Position numbers and translations under genes: made by a program
Shown: one piece after another, positions 62,936-64,000 of the stretch
How positions within the stretch are numbered: position 1 is the stretch's first letter
How the letters are laid out: the number at the start of each line of letters is the position of its first letter
The notes under the pieces: generated by a model
The model's input: only the letters and a program-made list of their open reading frames with translations
Databases searched by the model: none
Told to the model about the DNA's origin: nothing
Assembly (NCBI RefSeq): GCF_036181745.1
Contig: NZ_CP108080.1
Coordinates: 2,604,001-2,668,000 of the forward strand
Origin: Streptomyces sp. NBC_00259
GTDB taxonomy: Bacteria > Actinomycetota > Actinomycetes > Streptomycetales > Streptomycetaceae
DNA: 64,000 nt
Direction of reading: 5' to 3'

Positions 62936-63196
62936 TCAGACTCCTGGGGACTCCGTGCCGCCGGCTGCGCCGGGGGCGGTGGGTTCGCTGGTGAGGGGGG
63001 TGGCCTCGGCGAGCGGGGGCTCGCTGGTCAGGGGGGTGGCGTCGGCGAGCGGGGGCTCGCTGGTCAGGGGCAGGGCGGCGGTGAACGGCGGCTCGCTGGT
63101 CAGGGGCAGGGCGCCGGCGAGCGGCGGCTCGCTCGTGAGCGGGCCGGGCACCGGTTTGGACAGGGCGGAGAGCAGCAGCTGCGCGGAAGCGGCCAC
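62936..63196 (-). CDS. 86-residue protein with five 12-residue PLTSEPPLA repeats
   Basis: GTG 63196 is preceded by AGGAGG at ideal spacing, the strongest ribosome binding site in this part of the window, so translation is very likely. After a short leader (AASAQLLLSALSKPVPG) come five 12-residue repeats: PLTSEPPLAGAL, PLTSEPPFTAAL, PLTSEPPLADAT, PLTSEPPLAEAT and PLTSEPTAPGAA, encoded by 36-bp DNA repeats. I do not recognise the family. Repeats are Thr/Ser/Glu/Pro-rich, probably disordered. It is translationally linked to malQ. A longer frame to 63220 is possible. Confidence 0.78.
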   Translation of the reverse strand: MAASAQLLLSALSKPVPGPLTSEPPLAGALPLTSEPPFTAALPLTSEPPLADATPLTSEPPLAEATPLTSEPTAPGAAGGTESPGV

Positions 63197-63449
63197 GGGT
63201 GGCCTCCTAAAGGTGGGCAACGGGACATTGCAGCCCTACCCAGCGGGCACGGCCGCAGACGTACACCTGTCGTCAACGTGTTCCGTGTCACATTCTGCTC
63301 CACGCACGGGAGTTGAGCCGCCCGTCCGCGTCCCTCGCGCGTCGTCGGGCAAATACGACACAACAGTCAGCCACATTGACACGTTCACCGCACCGGTGGT
63401 GGGCTCGAACCCGTTTCGCTGGGGCACGGGGAGTCGAGGGGAGCCTGAT
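63197..63449. promoter_or_regulatory. Divergent intergenic region before the GH20-like gene
   Basis: 253 bp with no gene; promoters for the repeat protein/malQ operon and for the glycosidase must lie here. An AT-richer block at about 63348-63385 (CAAATACGACACAACAGTCAGCCACATTGACAC by its short words) is the likely promoter zone of the plus-strand gene. Confidence 0.5.
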
Positions 63450-64000
63450 GTGCGGTTCGGGCGCAGAAAGCAGACGGCGACGGCCGTCGCCGTCGCGGTC
63501 ATCGGCGGACTGCTCGGCACGGCTCCCGGAGCCGCCGCCGCCCCGGACGTACCGGGTCCCCCCGCCACCACGGTGCCCGAGCGGGAGGGCGAGGGGACAC
63601 CGCCCGCGGTCTGGCCGCGTCCGCAGACGCTGAAGTCCACCGGACCGGCCGTGCGGCTCGGTGAGGACGTGACCCTCCTCGCCGCCCCGGACGCCGATCC
63701 GTACGCCGTGGAAGCGGTTCGCGAGGCGCTGCGTGCCGCCGGGGTGCGGACCGTCCACACCTCGCTGCCCGGCCGTGGCCCTGTGCTCCATCTCGGCGGC
63801 AGCGGCGCACTCGAAGCCCTGCGCGCCCTGCGCGCCTCCGAACGCGCCGATCTGCCCTCCGGCGGCTACCGCATCGCCACCGGCCGTGTCTCGGGCCGGG
63901 ACACCGTCGCCCTTGACGGTGTCGGTGCCGACGGGCTGTTCCACGGCGCCCAGACGCTGCGGCAGCTCGTGAAGGACGGCGCGGTCGCCGGCGTCGCCGT
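63450..64000 (+). CDS. Secreted GH20/GH84-like beta-N-acetylglucosaminidase, 5' part
   Basis: An open frame from GTG 63450 to the window edge (183 codons seen). After [30 protein letters not shown], a basic start plus hydrophobic signal peptide, follow a Pro-rich stretch and a chitobiase-like N-terminal domain (LGEDVTLLAAPDADPYAVEAVREAL; LHLGGSGALEALRAL; GYRIATGR..VALDGVGADGLFHGAQTLRQLV), the standard non-catalytic domain before GH20 or GH84 barrels. The catalytic part is beyond 64000. GAGGGGAG precedes the start. It is truncated by the window only. Confidence 0.85.
   Translation, partial: MRFGRRKQTATAVAVAVIGGLLGTAPGAAAAPDVPGPPATTVPEREGEGTPPAVWPRPQTLKSTGPAVRLGEDVTLLAAPDADPYAVEAVREALRAAGVRTVHTSLPGRGPVLHLGGSGALEALRALRASERADLPSGGYRIATGRVSGRDTVALDGVGADGLFHGAQTLRQLVKDGAVAGVA

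Noticed and set aside
63236..63944. Minus-strand frames opposite the right-edge gene
   Set aside because: The plus frame from GTG 63450 has a ribosome binding site, signal peptide and chitobiase-like domain; the minus frames are shadows.

Overview
This window is a high-GC actinobacterial chromosome segment, almost certainly Streptomyces. The evidence is strong GC bias at third codon positions with long antisense shadow ORFs, frequent GTG starts, the tandem clpP1/clpP2 plus clpX, a four-gene cvn conservon, Tat and Sec secreted hydrolases, a pSAM2-type element in tRNA-Gly, and DUF4233 and CGNR proteins. From memory (not checked by search), the backbone order matches the conserved Streptomyces core around ndk-folC-valS-clpX-clpP-tig-...-rpiB-sodF-pepN-asd-malQ.

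Layout. 1-12.5 kb: minus-strand housekeeping block (ndk, DUF4233, folC, a sensor kinase wedged between folC and valS, valS, clpX, clpP2, clpP1, tig, tRNA-Pro); the only plus-strand gene is a proline/glutamine-rich membrane protein. 12.6-18.9 kb: an integrated element of about 6.1 kb bounded by a perfect 103-bp direct repeat that starts inside tRNA-Gly. It carries int, xis, a HUH replication initiator, an unknown gene, a GntR-type and an XRE/TPR regulator, and a small membrane protein. It has no recognisable TraB/FtsK translocase, so it looks like a replicating, integrating but non-self-transmissible element.

18.9-34.4 kb: small membrane proteins, an acyltransferase, an HD hydrolase, a SpoIIE-type phosphatase, an Eis-type acetyltransferase, a Nei glycosylase coupled to rpiB, three paralogous amino acid permeases with bioY between the first two, a Tat-exported GDPD phosphodiesterase, an iron-type superoxide dismutase behind a putative Nur (nickel) operator, and a DsbA-fold oxidoreductase with a CPWA active site. 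34.5-49 kb: two aminopeptidase N paralogues about 9 kb apart, with a wHTH/nuclease-fold protein, a serine beta-lactamase-like hydrolase, a Nudix protein, a CGNR regulator, a very large TPPII-like subtilase, asd and a DUF1203 protein carrying an 18-bp minisatellite.

49-64 kb: conservon cvnABCD, allantoicase, a LysR regulator divergent from an alpha/beta hydrolase, a secreted protein resembling aerolysin/ETX-type pore formers, a second subtilase, an EamA exporter divergent from a MarR regulator over a strong palindromic operator, an IS630-family insertion sequence, malQ preceded by a short repeat protein with a consensus ribosome binding site, and the start of a secreted GH20-like glycosidase cut by the window edge.

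Mobile DNA shares a theme. Two MITE-like elements (32.7 kb and 60.2 kb) with the same terminal repeats and the IS630 copy all sit on TA dinucleotides at gene stop codons. At 59.05 kb one CTAG supplies the stop codons of both marR and the transposase.
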